The position numbers and the translations under genes were made by a program. The notes under the pieces are model-generated. The model was not told where the DNA came from, ran no database searches, and saw nothing but the letters and a program-made list of their open reading frames with translations. Source: Hetaerina americana (lineage: Eukaryota; Arthropoda; Insecta; Odonata; Calopterygidae). From it: a stretch of 64,000 bases of DNA. Below are positions 11,795-22,769 of the stretch, piece after piece. Position 1 is the first letter of the stretch. Every line of letters starts with the position of its first letter. The DNA lies in assembly GCA_022747635.1 (NCBI GenBank), contig JAKTNV010000008.1:696501-760500 (forward strand), given 5' to 3'.

Positions 11795-12799
11795 AGCCGT
11801 GCGTGTGGAAATATTAGTTCCCAACATGAATTTAAATGTATACTTATTTTGGCTAATGCACTAAAACACTCCTGCACATACATGCGATAATACAATGCAT
11901 AAATAGTTTGGTTTTTGTCGCAATGACTGTTCATATGGATTATTATAATTTTAGATGCCTTTTATCGTGCGTGTTTAATAGGAGCATATCGGTGAACACT
12001 GTCAGGAAGTTTCGAGGAACTTACTGCGACAAACCCAGCGTTTCGGTATGTCTCAACGAATTCATCTCATTACTGAAACGACTACGAAAAACAATTTAAT
12101 GCTTTCAAGCCATATTTGTTAATCACATTAGTTGGTCTTATAAGAATTTTACTTTGGGACAATTAAAGCAAAACAGAGTAATCAGCATATTCATATTTCC
12201 TTTCTGATGTATATTCATAGCCATAATTTTACGTAATCAAAACTAAGCCTAGCGATGATTGAAAAACTATAATTTGACGCCATTTCACTTCAAAAATCAT
12301 TCTTCTTGATTGAAATTCGAATCAGAATTCATCGATTCCCAATGGCTTACCTTTGCCAATAACGCTATCTCACCGCCATATCGCGATTTGTATTTCTAAA
12401 GGATTAAAAGGAACCCAATATTTTGGTGAATTACCGTGCATAAAAATTATGTACGAGGGCTGTCAAGAATTTAACTAACGTTCAGGACTTCTTCCTCCGT
12501 ATGGTTGCTCAGTGGCATGCATACCTGAATAATGACCAAGTTCGTCGGTTCTGCTTTTATCTTTACTATGGATATTCTACCCGTTACCTGCTCTATGTTT
12601 ACTACGCTTCTTCCTACCCCTTTATTCAATCTTATGGCAGCCCTCGTTGGCTCTCGTCCCCGCCGCTGTATATTATTCTGTAATTATCTCTCCAGTAATC
12701 CCCACTATCCTTCCATCTCACCTCGCATAGACCTAAAATATCTTTATTTCCTCTTTCCATCTATCCCTTTGTATCTATCTATCTATCCCATCTATCCCT

Positions 12800-13255
12800 T
12801 CATGTACTGGGCCTGCCACTCGGATCTCCATCATGCACATTCGTGCGGCGAATTTCGAAGTTTCGACGTCGTGGTCTTACCTCTCTTTCGCTCGATTTCA
12901 CCTGAACTAAGCACAAATACCGATTAATATGGGCTTCCGATGATCCTATTGCATGCAATAACACCCCACGCACGCCCTTCGCAACTGTCAGGAGCAATGA
13001 TTTCCGCGGGCCTAGTCGCCTGCATTCGCTGCCCTTTCCAGGCCGTTCCTCGTCGTGTCTGCCCTCCCGGCACACCTTGTGCCCGCGGGAAAGCACTCCT
13101 TTGGACATCGCTTCATCTTCGTAAGCGTCCTTAACAACCGCGGTCATGGTCTCCCAACCCGATTTCCCGAGTTGAACACAACATTCGATCGCGTATCCTT
13201 GCTCCATGGAACGTGGCAGCTTGCGCTCGTGACGCGACTCTCGAAGAGGGGTCAT
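12800..13255 (-). mobile_element. mariner transposase fragment (H)
   Basis: The minus-strand frame contains MEQGYAIECCVQLGKS followed by ETMTAVVKDAYEDEAMSKG, the N-terminal helix-turn-helix region of a mariner transposase, with Met and spacing as expected. The following HKVCREGRHDEERPGKG corresponds to the usual H..F.EGR.S.EDE.R.GRP stretch. Beyond that the frame decays and no catalytic block is seen. The open frame survives partly because the region is CpG-rich. Confidence 0.65.
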
Positions 13256-13259
13256 CTCA

Positions 13260-14190
13260 GCTGCTAACCGCGCACTGTAACGGCCCGCTAACTACTGATG
13301 CGGGTCGCGTTACTTTCCCAAGACCTCCCTCACCGCCTCGAGTCAACCTATTCCAGCCGTCCGCGTCGCTGGGAAAAAATAATTCCTCTCCTAAGGGGGC
13401 AGACTTAGTACTTATGTTGCTATAGTCGAGGAAGGGCATTATATTGCTAACAATCATATGTTCAAAGATTTTCAGGATATCAGTTTTAATCTTCCCGCAA
13501 GTTGAATTACAGCGCGCATCTTATATCTCGCACCACGTCCGAAATGAATGTGTCACAAACCCTACTTTATTTTCGTTGTCGTGTAATACCTACTTCATTC
13601 CCCCTCCCCTCGAACGCACGCACTCCATGACGTCAGTGCCCCGCCGGCGTGCAAAACCGAAATCAATTCAATCGGATCACTTGTCGGAACGCCTGACGTC
13701 AGCACGCTCCGGAGGTCACCTGGGAGGGGGGGCTGCTCTCAGTGGTGTCTCCAAGAGAGTAGGCGCGAGCGTTAGCGAAATGGATGGAGCCCAAACCTTC
13801 ACCCCCTTAGAAATAACACAATGTCATGGTAAAAAACGTGTTCGGCCGTTGGTGTCTCGTCGTCACTTAGGGGAAATATTCCAATGAATTTTCGCTACGC
13901 TCCGATCAGTGTTTCAATTGCCCATTATTTCGGCGAGCGAATTACGTTTCCTGTTCAATAGACCGAATTGCTTCGTTATTTCTCATCTAACCTGACCACC
14001 GTTCAGGTCAAGGTTCTTTTCATTCGATCTGTGAGGTTGGGCACTCAAGACATTGTTGCCCAGAGCGACGAGTACGCACAGTGAGGCAGTGGAATCGGGC
14101 GGGTGGGGTGGTGCGGGGTGCTGAAAAACGCTCCTCTTAAAGATGTTTGATGGAATGAGGACAGAAAATTAAAGCCTGTCTTCTAACGCC
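13260..14190. other. Unassigned DNA
   Basis: No named feature. The frame at 13444-13887 (147 codons) resembles nothing I know. Confidence 0.4.
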
Positions 14191-14195
14191 TTACC

Positions 14196-14655
14196 TTGGA
14201 CCTTACTTTAACAAAAGAATTAACTTCTCTTTTTCAAATTCCAAGAAACTTCGGGAGATGCCGCAACAGTAACTTTCAACGGAGTCATCCGCTAATGTGC
14301 ATTTCAATGCAAACATTTCAGCGTCAACAACGTCGCGCTCGACTACGAATGCCTGTGACGTTTATGCACGTTATTTCGTCTCAACATCTTGTTCCTTTAA
14401 AGCCCCCAAAATTTCAGAGTTTAAGAGTTCTCCTCGATGGCTGCACCGGCTAAACCACTCGGACGGACATTGAAGGATCCGGGTTTGAATCCCGGTCAAG
14501 GCGAATGATTGTTACACTCTGAAAATGTTGCTTTGAAATGCATAATTGGGGAAGACTCCGTTAAAAGTTACTGTTGCGGCATCTCCCAAAGTTTCTTGGA
14601 ATTAGTCAAAGGTAAAAACAGACCATGTGTTTAAAGTTGGTTCTATATTGTTGAA
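14196..14655 (+). repeat. Diverged, inverted copy of the tRNA-like satellite unit
   Basis: Homologous to the 334-bp unit of the 57-62 kb array, but clearly diverged. The left part (to about 14325) is in the same orientation as the left arm of that array (blocks GGGAGATGCCGCAACAGTAA and GTGCATTTCAATGCAA). At about 14330 it switches to the opposite orientation and runs through a tRNA-like segment (about 14431-14503, B box GGTTTGAATCC) and on past the repeated terminal block. It is therefore an old inverted pair of partial units. The T5 run seen after the tRNA-like segment in the array is TTGTT here. Confidence 0.75.
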
Positions 14656-14659
14656 AAAG

Positions 14660-15235
14660 GAATTATCAGTGAATCTTGACTTAATATTTGACCTAAATAC
14701 GTAGTGATAACTGATAAATTAATTTTCAATTGCAGTTGTCATTACTGCACAGAATCTGACATGTTCAGTATTTAGCTAAACGGTATTGCCTTTTTTATTT
14801 ATTAGCAGTCGTGTACCAACTCAGGAAGGAATTTTGGAAACTCTGGTGATGCACACTAATGAAATCGTTAACTCTTAACTAATACGGCGCAAAGGATCTT
14901 TGAACCCCATTACTGCATACCACGAGAAGTCATCCTTAAGCTCTGCCCAACTTGTGCCTCCCTTAATTGCATGCAAACTGCGGATTCATTTCCTTCCCTT
15001 CCTAGCCACTCCGTGAATTCTTCTCCCCCTTTTTGTGTCGGCGACTTTAGCGTCCAATCGCCTCGTGTCCCCTGCGTCCACTCAACCTCCCTTCTACGGA
15101 TTTCTCCCAACAGCCGGACCTCTTTCCTTTAAGAGCCTACAACTTCGTTGTTAATTGTCCCTCCAGACCATTTCTTTTTTTCATCATTTGTGTCCTCACC
15201 TAAGAAACATCCAATATTATCTTATCCTTTTGCAC
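14660..15235. other. Unassigned DNA
   Basis: AT-rich, then a pyrimidine-rich stretch at about 14980-15120. Nothing recognised. Confidence 0.4.
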
Positions 15236-15239
15236 ACAC

Positions 15240-16135
15240 GTAGGACGGGTTTCAGAACCATGCAAAACTCAATATATCATAGAAAATGTTGACTCTCATG
15301 CAATAGAAGTCACTTCAGGTGTTCCCCAGGGAACTGTTATTGGTCCTCCTTTACACCGTCTTCACGTGAACGAAATTTACTCCGTGGTCCGTGGTAAGAT
15401 GAACTCATTTGCCGACGACGCAGTGTTTCACGGTGATATCGGAAGTCCTGAGGATGAAGAGACCGTACCAGATGGCTTTAATGTTGTACAACGTTGGTGA
15501 TACACTTGTCAATTAGAATTAAGCTTAAAAAAGTGCGTATTCATAAAGTTTTGGAAAAAGAGCAATTCCCTCCCGAACGCCTGCTGCATTGGGAACACCG
15601 AAATGGAATGTGTAGACTCAATTACATATCTAGGCGTTACCCTCACTCACGATCTCTCCAGGGTGAAATGCATATGGGGTATATGTGGACAAGCTGACAA
15701 AAATATAGGATTTATTAGAAGAATATTTGGTAAATGGGATGATAAGGACAAAGAGAAATGTTATCTTTCGCTGGTTAGGCATCATTTAGAATAATATACT
15801 GTAAGTATATGGGATTCCCACGATGTTGGCTTCATTGCCGAATCGGGTCGCGGGCAGCGTAGAGATGAATTTGTAAATCGTTGTCATGGTAAAATTAGCA
15901 GTGCATCAACATTATCAGAGGATCTAGGCTGGGAATCACTCAGATAGCGAAGGTTAAACATTAAATCTCTTGCATAAGTTGGAAGTACGTCTCTTTAGCG
16001 ATTAATGTGGAATATTTATCATTGCCCCCATCGTAATACGCTAGGAGAGATCATAGAAATACAATTGGAGGGATTATTTGTGGGCCAAATGGATTTAAGA
16101 TATCCAAATACGCATAATCCATATGCTAGCCACGT
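15240..16135 (+). mobile_element. CR1-like LINE ORF2 remnant
   Basis: Reading through stops and one or two frame changes, the plus strand shows TSGVPQGTVIGP (RT palm), NSFADDAVFHGDI (catalytic FADD box, both aspartates kept), LELSLKKCVFIKF, ITYLGVTLTHDLS (conserved YLGV block), the RRIFGKWDDKDKEKCYLSL region, RDEFVNRCHGKISS and LGWESLR. This is the order of a CR1/Jockey-group reverse transcriptase followed by its C-terminal domain. The endonuclease is missing, so it is 5' truncated, as is common after incomplete target-primed reverse transcription. A second copy of the same family lies at 20.69-21.62 kb. Confidence 0.8.
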
Positions 16136-16139
16136 ATTT

Positions 16140-17650
16140 TTAGATGGTTACATTTGTTTATGCAATTAAATGTGAATCTTCCGGGTAAGGGTTCAATGAA
16201 TCACTGAAGTTAAATAAGGAATCGTGAGGGGGGGCATGGGGTCGAGAAATTGTGACTCGCATGAACTCCGGTTCTAGGGGAGGTCATCTCGGGTCTTTCA
16301 ATTGTTTGGTGCGCTCTCTCTTCCCCGATCCTTGCTTGCCCGTTAAAATATAACCCTGGGAAGGCACAAACGCGCCGATTTCACGATTCTCTCGCTAATT
16401 GTTCACTCCTGCCTTATATCCTCGTCATGAGGGAATGTTGTGCCAGGTCGATTATCACTCACTCCCGGTCCAGTCGTCGGTTGCGGTGGGAATCGGTCGG
16501 GCGTGGGCTGGCCTTCGAGAGCCGTCCGTCCATCTTGATAGTCGGGTGCCGTTCAGTTCGCGTCCGCCTTCCCGTCGCACGCGGCCCTTCGCCGGAAGCG
16601 GCGCGCCCCTCCGGCCTTCTCCTCGCTCCCATGCCGCTCGAGATTTCGTCACAATAGTCCCTTTGTCTCCGCGGGAACCGCCGAGTGTCGGCGAGTGAAT
16701 GACTACCTGGGAGAAAGGAAACTCAAACAAAGGAGGCGTCATACTAGAATGGGGGGCTCTCGTGGAAGCAAAGAAACTGAAGTGATGTATCTATACATTT
16801 TCCATGCTTTTAGTCGCATTTAACTTAATTTTATCCACATAAACGTATATTTCCTACGGGTGGAAAATTGATCTCGTAAAATTTCGTATGGAATTAAACG
16901 AGCCGCGTGTTTCAATATTTGAATGTAATTGGTTCAAAACGTAGCCCATATATGCATGCACAAATGGTGGTCTTGGGGGTGAGAGTGGTGCACGGGTGAG
17001 AGTGGGGGTGGGGGGAGGCGGCGGGTGCGGTGGCCTTCGGGGAGCGGGACAGGATGCCCGTATTGGTTGCGGAGGGCGCTTCGCTTTTATTTGCCAACAT
17101 TCCCTCCACAATGTTGCATGTTTGGAAGTGAAGTACTCTCGCTGCTGTTTCTCGACCGTGTCGAAACTCGAATCTATTGATTTTAACATCGGGATTTATA
17201 GGTATTGCATAACATGAATATGCTTGTAGGGGAGGAACCCCCAATTCCTCCCCTACCTATGCTTGCACCAGTTAGTGTTAATAGCAACGTAAATGCGTGT
17301 AAGCCTGCGTACATGTGGCGGCGGAATGGTGTAATAAGTCGTGGTGTGCTGAGGCTAAACAAGGGCACGCGTCTAATATAAAAGGCTCGAGTTTTTGAGA
17401 ATATGTCCGCGTAATAATTTCACGAATAACCATGAATTCTCACTCTTCCGCTGAAGGAGTCGCCGCTAAAATGGTCCTCGAAACAATGTGTGTTCGTGCT
17501 TTTGTTTGCGTTTTTTTAGCGCGTGACTCGAGATCCATATACAGGTAAATAATGCTTGTTAACACTTGTTATAGCGCTCGCTTCATCGCCGTTTTGTGTC
17601 GATCACATTATTTTTTCATTCATATCTGCGAACGGATTGTAGGTTTCGAA
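16140..17650. other. Unassigned DNA with a CpG-rich core at 16.44-16.70 kb
   Basis: The 16440-16700 stretch is GC- and CpG-rich with open frames in several registers, a composition effect. No gene recognised. A short perfect hairpin at 17226-17256 is listed separately. Confidence 0.35.
17226..17256. repeat. Perfect 12-bp inverted repeat
   Basis: GTAGGGGAGGAA and its exact reverse complement, separated by seven bases (CCCCCAA). No element context seen. Confidence 0.7.
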
Positions 17651-17654
17651 GACT

Positions 17655-17890
17655 CTAAAACAGCGTGGTCGAGGCAAAAGAGAGGTTTGGACGGCCTTTG
17701 AATGAAGACGTGAATGGTTGGACAGAAATGAAAGCAATGGAAGAAGGCGTGCGCGATTCGGGAGGAGAGGAGGTTGCCGAGAGAAACCACGAGACGGCGG
17801 GACGAATGTCTGCGGGTTGTCTTGGGAGTCCGGTTGGCCGCCGATATTGAGGGGAGAGTGTTAAAGACGGAGGAAGGGAGAGTACAGGCG
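17655..17890 (+). mobile_element. RTE-like LINE fragment (endonuclease-RT linker)
   Basis: The frame reads ERFGRPLNEDVNGW, matching the FGRRLNEDVNGN block that sits between endonuclease and reverse transcriptase in CFDP2-type RTE LINEs. The residues that follow (GVRDSGGEEVAER) fit the same linker loosely. Only this fragment survives. Confidence 0.45.
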
Positions 17891-17894
17891 TGCT

Positions 17895-18180
17895 GGATGC
17901 AATGGAGAAAGGCGAATAAATATGCCGAGTAAAGTATGGTTTACTGTAGAAATAATATTAATATAATGTTTTGACTTTGCCAAAGTGCACGAAGAGGTGG
18001 GCACTGGGCGGGAGAATGAAGAGTTCAGATTCCCTTCAGTACGCTCTTCAATGCTGGAGATGGTATTTTGTATATCTCCGGAACACATTTCAGCAACTCA
18101 CGTCCCCGTTCTCGCACTTCACCGCCGGGCAGCATCACGCTTAATACTCCGGAGAAAACATTTTTTATCAAGGGCTGCGT
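17895..18180. other. Short unassigned interval
   Basis: Nothing recognised between the RTE fragment and the mariner terminal repeat. Confidence 0.4.
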
Positions 18181-18183
18181 GAA

Positions 18184-18880
18184 TACAGGGTGCGTTCCAA
18201 AAGTAATGCAATTATTTTTTAATGAATTTATTGAACAGTTGTGCAGCAACACTAAAAATTCTTCAAAGTACTGCCCTTGGGCCTGTACACATTTTTTTCA
18301 GCGACTGCCATGATCGGTACGCGCCCTCGGCGTCTTCGTCACGAATGATTGGATCTCTTCTTTGGACGAGAAACGGGTTCCTTTCAGGGCTGCCTTAGTC
18401 CGAGGTGATCAACAGAAGTCTGCTGGGGCGACGTCAGGACTATAGATATGGGGGATGGGCTAGCATTGGCACCTGGTGCTTTGCCAGGAACTCGCGGACT
18501 CGTAGCGCGTTGTGGCAAACACCGCGGACACGAGCTTGGCGCACACTTTCCTCATCGCTAAATCTTCCGTAACAATGCGATACACAACAGTAGACGACAC
18601 GTTCAGTTCATTGACAACCATCTTGATACTCAATCGACGGTCAGAAACCAACAATTGCGTCATAAGCGTCAAGAATCCTTTTTTAGTATCCTCAAGAGAT
18701 AGCTTCAGTTTAGCATAAAACTTAGTAATCGCGTAACTTTGCTCGGTCGTCGATTCTATTATTTTCGTGACACGGTCGGCGCGCACAAGTTTACAATAAC
18801 TGACGTCCTGCCGCTTGCACAGCTTGGAGAGCACTGAGACTGGTTTCGCGGCAAAGTTTAGTGCCCCTTCCATCACCTAC
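18184..18880 (-). mobile_element. mariner transposon remnant (D) with 3' terminal repeat
   Basis: The 3' end is TACAGGGTGCGTTCCAAAAG at 18184, continuing AGTAATGCAAT, nearly identical to the terminal repeat of element B. The transposase lies on the minus strand. The frame at 18876-18460 includes LLVSDRRLSIKMVVNEL, then STVVYRIVTEDLAMRKVCAK, the second helix-turn-helix and start of the linker. N-terminal residues have drifted, and the C-terminal half (18455-18220) has no readable catalytic block. Only one end is recognisable. Confidence 0.8.
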
Positions 18881-19044
18881 TTAAAGTGGTTCGATCCCAA
18901 GCCAACCAATAGGAGCGGCGTTCAGGCGATAATTCAAAATATGATGTCACGTCATTCAAATCGCATGAGGTCATCGGGGTATTGCTTAAGACCAGACATA
19001 CTTAATTTCGACGTGCATAAGGGGCTTTAAAGGGATATTAATGG

Positions 19045-19430
19045 AATTGAAATCAATTAAGTGCGCAGGTAGAGATTATAGCATTCTCGGGGACTTCTTA
19101 AGGTTTTAGGAAAACGTGGGATGAGGCATTTTTTTGAGTTAATCCATAGGATATATGGGGATGGAATTTGGCTGAAAGGTTAGTCGCGCATGTATCATTG
19201 ATAGGTTCATTCCAAATAGGGAAAAGTAGTCGTCCCACGAGACGTAAAGAGCAAAGGGTTTGATTTCGCACGGAGCTAAAGTGGTTATCGGGATCATCAG
19301 CAAGGGGTTGGAAGGCGGAGCAAGTGATTAATTAGTGGATGGTCAGAGTGGGTTAAGGAAGGGGAGAGGCATGTGCGATGCCGTTGCAATGATCAGATCA
19401 CCAGACGAATGGAAAATGGAGCACCTGAAG
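19045..19430 (+). mobile_element. RTE-like LINE reverse transcriptase fragment
   Basis: Nucleotide-level homologue of 46.32-46.60 kb in the best RTE copy: ELIHRIYGDGIWL parallels the LIRSIYEEGIWPE block, and GQSGLRKGRGMCDAVAMIR parallels the DDQFGFRKGRGTRDAIAV block (RT motif 2a/3). Frames are shifted between the two blocks. Short, dead fragment. Confidence 0.65.
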
Positions 19431-19514
19431 ATGTGTATTCGATGGTTTCCGGCTCAACTTTGTGGAAGTTCATGTTCATTAAATGAAAAACACAATGTAA
19501 TTTGCCTCTGTTCT

Positions 19515-19890
19515 TTATTTTGGTACTACTAGTCTCAACGAGTTCTTATGTAGCATTGATAGCGGTAGAAATCAATTTCATATGTGAGAAAGAACATAAT
19601 GGGAAACTCAATTTTCTAGACATCACAGTGTCGAAAAAGGGACGGGGTTTTGAATTTGTTTTTTTTTTCGCAAAAGTACCGCCACAGATCACATCATCCC
19701 CTTCAACTCCCGCCATCACATATCTCAAAAGTTATCCATTTTTCATTTCCTGCCAAATAAACTGCTAGACAAACCTCTCTCTAAAACTAATTTTGTTCAA
19801 GAACTAAAGACGATAAAAAACATAGCAGTGAAAAATGGGTACCAAGAAAATTTAAAAGATAAAATACTGCACAGACAACGCTCCCTTAGA
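19515..19890 (+). mobile_element. Penelope-like element (PLE) reverse transcriptase fragment
   Basis: The frame reads INFICEKEHNGKLNFLDITV, then SKKGRGFEF, the conserved block after the catalytic YVDD region in PLE reverse transcriptases (IKFT.E.E....LNFLDL.I.R). After one frame change come TDHIIPFNSRHH and QKLSIFHFL, then PLSKTNFVQELKTIKNIA, again in the order usual for Penelope. Catalytic YVDD and the GIY-YIG endonuclease are not visible. PLEs are retroelements often carrying hammerhead-like ribozymes in their terminal repeats, which bears on the palindrome at 1.2 kb. Confidence 0.7.
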
Positions 19891-19894
19891 ACAA

Positions 19895-20410
19895 CAGGCG
19901 TGATGCTGTGAGAGTAGCAACGTCAGGCATGTGATGGCCCCTTTGCAGTAGAGGGCAGACTATGAGGGTGTTGTGAGCCAGTACCTGGTGCATTACTGGT
20001 GGCGGCGTTACCCAGGTGACGAAGGCGGTTGAAGCGGCGGCTGCGGGTCGTGGCTCATTTCGGCGCCAACGATGCCGTGAACCGTGGGTCTGAAGAGATA
20101 CTGAATACCTTCAAGGAATCGAACTCGGGAAGCGAAGCGTGGGGGTGTTTGATGTGACACTCTCGATCTGCAGCCTTGTCCCCTTGAGGACTGATCGTGG
20201 GCCTCTGGTATGGAGCCGAGTGGAAGGCATCATTCAGCGGTTGCATCATTTCAGCAGGGATATCGGGGCGTCCTTCGTCGACCTTCAGCCGGCGATCCAA
20301 TCGTGTAGGAACCCCCTGGACCGATCTGGTGTTCACGAAGCGTCTGAGACCGCCAGGTGTGTAGTGGATGGGATATTCGAACGCTGCAGACGTTTTTTAG
20401 ATTGAAGTGT
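19895..20410 (+). mobile_element. Possible LINE ORF1 esterase-like remnant
   Basis: The frame at 20139-20405 contains SLVPLRTDRGPLVW, then FVDLQPAIQSC and NPLDRSGVH. This resembles the C-terminal part of the SGNH/GDSL esterase-like domain in CR1-type ORF1 proteins, where a [DE]xxH near the end is catalytic; here SGVH replaces the usual DGVH. It lies 280 bp upstream of a CR1 ORF2 piece in the same orientation, which supports one decayed element. The assignment rests on motif resemblance only. Confidence 0.35.
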
Positions 20411-20686
20411 AGGTCCCTGATGTCCTCTTGGCCAAATAATTGAGCTTTAGGTGAAGTGAGGGTTAGTACTAGATATTTATACGATAGGTGACTTATTATT
20501 TATCAGATGGCATCGGACAAGAAATTTCTAATGGGATACGATATATTAAGAATAGGATCCCCGTTGAATATTCAAGCAATCGCTAACTAATTAGGGTTAA
20601 CAAAAAAGAAGCCAGCTATAGTTAACAAGAAATAAGGTTTTATTGTGAGAGCTTTGTGACCTTCTCGTCACATTTCCCCAATAAGG

Positions 20687-21620
20687 GTGAAAGAAGAGCA
20701 TTGTTATATATCGCTGGTTAGGTCTCATTTAGAATATGCTGCTAGCACATATGTGATCTTCGCGAAGTTGGATTGATTGCCTAAAAAATCTTCTCATCCA
20801 GAATATATGGTCCCAATCCCTACCAACCGGCAAATACCCATACCCGCAACAAATAATCTATACCCTACATCCCTAAGAAGAAAAGAAGAACTAAATTCCC
20901 CCCGAATATCACCCATCATCCAACCCTGAATCAACCGCTACGCGACTTCCCCCTACCTAATCCTCAACCACCTCGGTACAAGAAAAAGAAAAATCAAGGT
21001 CCTGGCTCTCCCTAACTTTCTCATCTACTGCCACCTGACCCTACCTAAACAACCAAGACCCTAGCCAAAATCCTAAACCCAAATAGAGCTTAATAGCCCT
21101 AACCTTTTGCTACCGTATAAATACACCCCACAGCCCTTATGCATCCTTAAAAATCCTATCCCAATAATGAATTTGCTTTAAATTAAAGAAAACTCTTCCT
21201 ACCCTATGTTATTTAAAAACCCTATTAAATTACCTTCTTATATGTATCAGCCCTGCCTCAAAAGCATTATAAATGCGAAGGAGTAGTTAATAGGTTTACT
21301 ACCTCCCGATCTGGCGATCTGGATTGATTGTCAAATGGAATCGCGTGCAACTTAGAGGAGCTAGATTTGTAAAGCGTTGTTATGACCAACCGAGGAGAGA
21401 AGTGTCAACATATTGGGGAATCCTGCTGGGAATCACTCTCGGAGCGGAGGGTTAAATTAAAGGTATAAACTCTTGCATAAATTGAATGTATATTTACGAA
21501 TGGCGTTGAGCATGTATTATTAGCGCCATCGTACTACGGTTTAAGGGATCATGTCAAGGATTTATCCGCGAATATTTGTATATACCCTCGGCGATCCTAT
21601 TATTGGTCCAACGCGTGAAA
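20687..21620 (+). mobile_element. CR1-like LINE ORF2 3' part, split by an insertion
   Basis: The first piece (20687-20779) matches the CYLSLVRHHLE region of the 15.2-kb CR1 copy, reading HCYISLVRSHLEYAA. The second piece (21331-21620) resumes with FVKRCYDQP and the sequence following it in the same order as RDEFVNRCHG and LGWESL of the other copy. The interruption is a 540-bp element with an 11-bp duplication, listed next. The CR1 is therefore older than that insertion. Confidence 0.65.
20780..21319 (-). mobile_element. 540-bp non-coding dispersed element, copy 1
   Basis: Flanked by the direct repeat TGGATTGATTG at 20769-20779 and 21320-21330, an 11-bp target-site duplication inside a CR1 remnant. 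The reverse complement matches 52.44-53.02 kb over its whole length, including GGTAGTAAACC near one end, CAGAGCCAGGACCTTGATTT-type sequence in the middle and TTTGCCGGTTGGTAGG near the other end. The strand shown here is C-rich. No open frame of note, no terminal inverted repeat and no poly-A. Probably a non-autonomous retroposon or truncated LINE tail; the family is unknown to me. Confidence 0.75.
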
Positions 21621-21624
21621 AAGC

Positions 21625-22765
21625 GAAATGCGATTGGCGTTAATGTAATGCGTGTCTGCTCCCTGGCGGCCTCGATACTATCTTCTCTCAGCGAAGTATC
21701 TTGACCATGGGAAGAAGCTTGTTGGAGTTGTGTTTTTCAGTTTTGTAGTCAGATTGCTAGGGACCTTCGTTATCATTCAAGGCGATTCGTAATATTGCCC
21801 TTGCCAAGTTTGCTCGCTTAAAGGGCTCCGTAATCGGTGAAATTTTAATTTCGCATTCTGCAGCGGCGCACGGAGCGCAGGGTGGAGGCAGTGTTATTGG
21901 GGCGAGCAGGTGGCCGACGACGTTTGATGATTGGCGGCCGCCAACCTCTCCCCCGTGCCCTCGATGCCAGCGCCGTCCACGACGCGAGCGGCGCGGTCGC
22001 GAGGCACCGCCGCCGCTCGCCTCATTCGGGCACAGGCTTGCGACGAGGTCAGCCGACGGCGGTGCGTGCACCCTCCCGAGAGAGTGAACGAACGAGCGAG
22101 CGGGCAGGGGCGGATTGCCCCGCGCGTCAATGGGCGTGCTTCCTCGAGTGAATCCCTCTGCCCCTTAGTGCGCGTCATCGTGCGAAGTGGGATCGCCGCT
22201 GTGGATTAAATGGCAGGGGTTGCCGTTGCTCTATCGGATGGCCCCGGGTGCGCGTCCTTGGTGGTGTCTCGCCCCCCTGACGCCCCTCCTTAACGAAGGG
22301 GGCGATATCTCTGCCCCCCTTTGATTGCCGAAGTGTTGGTTGTTCCCGATTTCATCGCCCCTTCTAAGCTCACAATTTGGCAGTCGGATCAAGAGCACCG
22401 ACAAGGTCCTCTGGCGTTGAGAGCATTTGTCGCTGGTGTCGTATTCCTCGAGCGCAGCCCACGCCGCATGTGCCCCCCTTCCTCGTGGGATGTTCCGAGT
22501 GCCTACGTTTCGCTCGCCCTCGTGGATACTTCTTCCGCGGACATGACGTGCTTCTCCATGCTCAGGTCCTGCGACGCATTCTCGGATTGCTTCCGCCGCG
22601 GTGTGAAGAAGCTGCATCGCATCACGTCCAGCGGAGGGAGGTGAGTGCGTCGGGCCGAGAGGGGGTCCCCGCCCCCCTGGTGTTGTTGTTGGAGCAGGAA
22701 AGACGTCATCATCCCCTCTCGCGCTCAGCCAAGCGGTGATTCGCTTCGATGCGAATGCGCCAGTG
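21625..22765. other. CpG-rich region
   Basis: From about 21860 to 22760 the sequence is strongly GC- and CpG-rich with simultaneous open frames on both strands (up to 128 codons). I recognise no protein. It could be a CpG-island promoter of a gene outside the readable exons, but no TATA box, initiator or exon can be supported. Confidence 0.3.
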
Positions 22766-22769
22766 CCAT

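Larger units (their letters stand above)
10870..12795. other. Unassigned DNA containing two short hairpin repeats
   Basis: Apart from two copies of the dispersed hairpin motif (listed separately) and a short TATC run near 12775-12790, nothing is recognisable. Confidence 0.4.

Noticed and set aside
14236..14605. DNA transposon with 76-bp terminal inverted repeats around a tRNA-like core
   Set aside because: Homology to the satellite continues beyond both apparent inverted repeats, so these are not element ends but an inverted pair of partial units.
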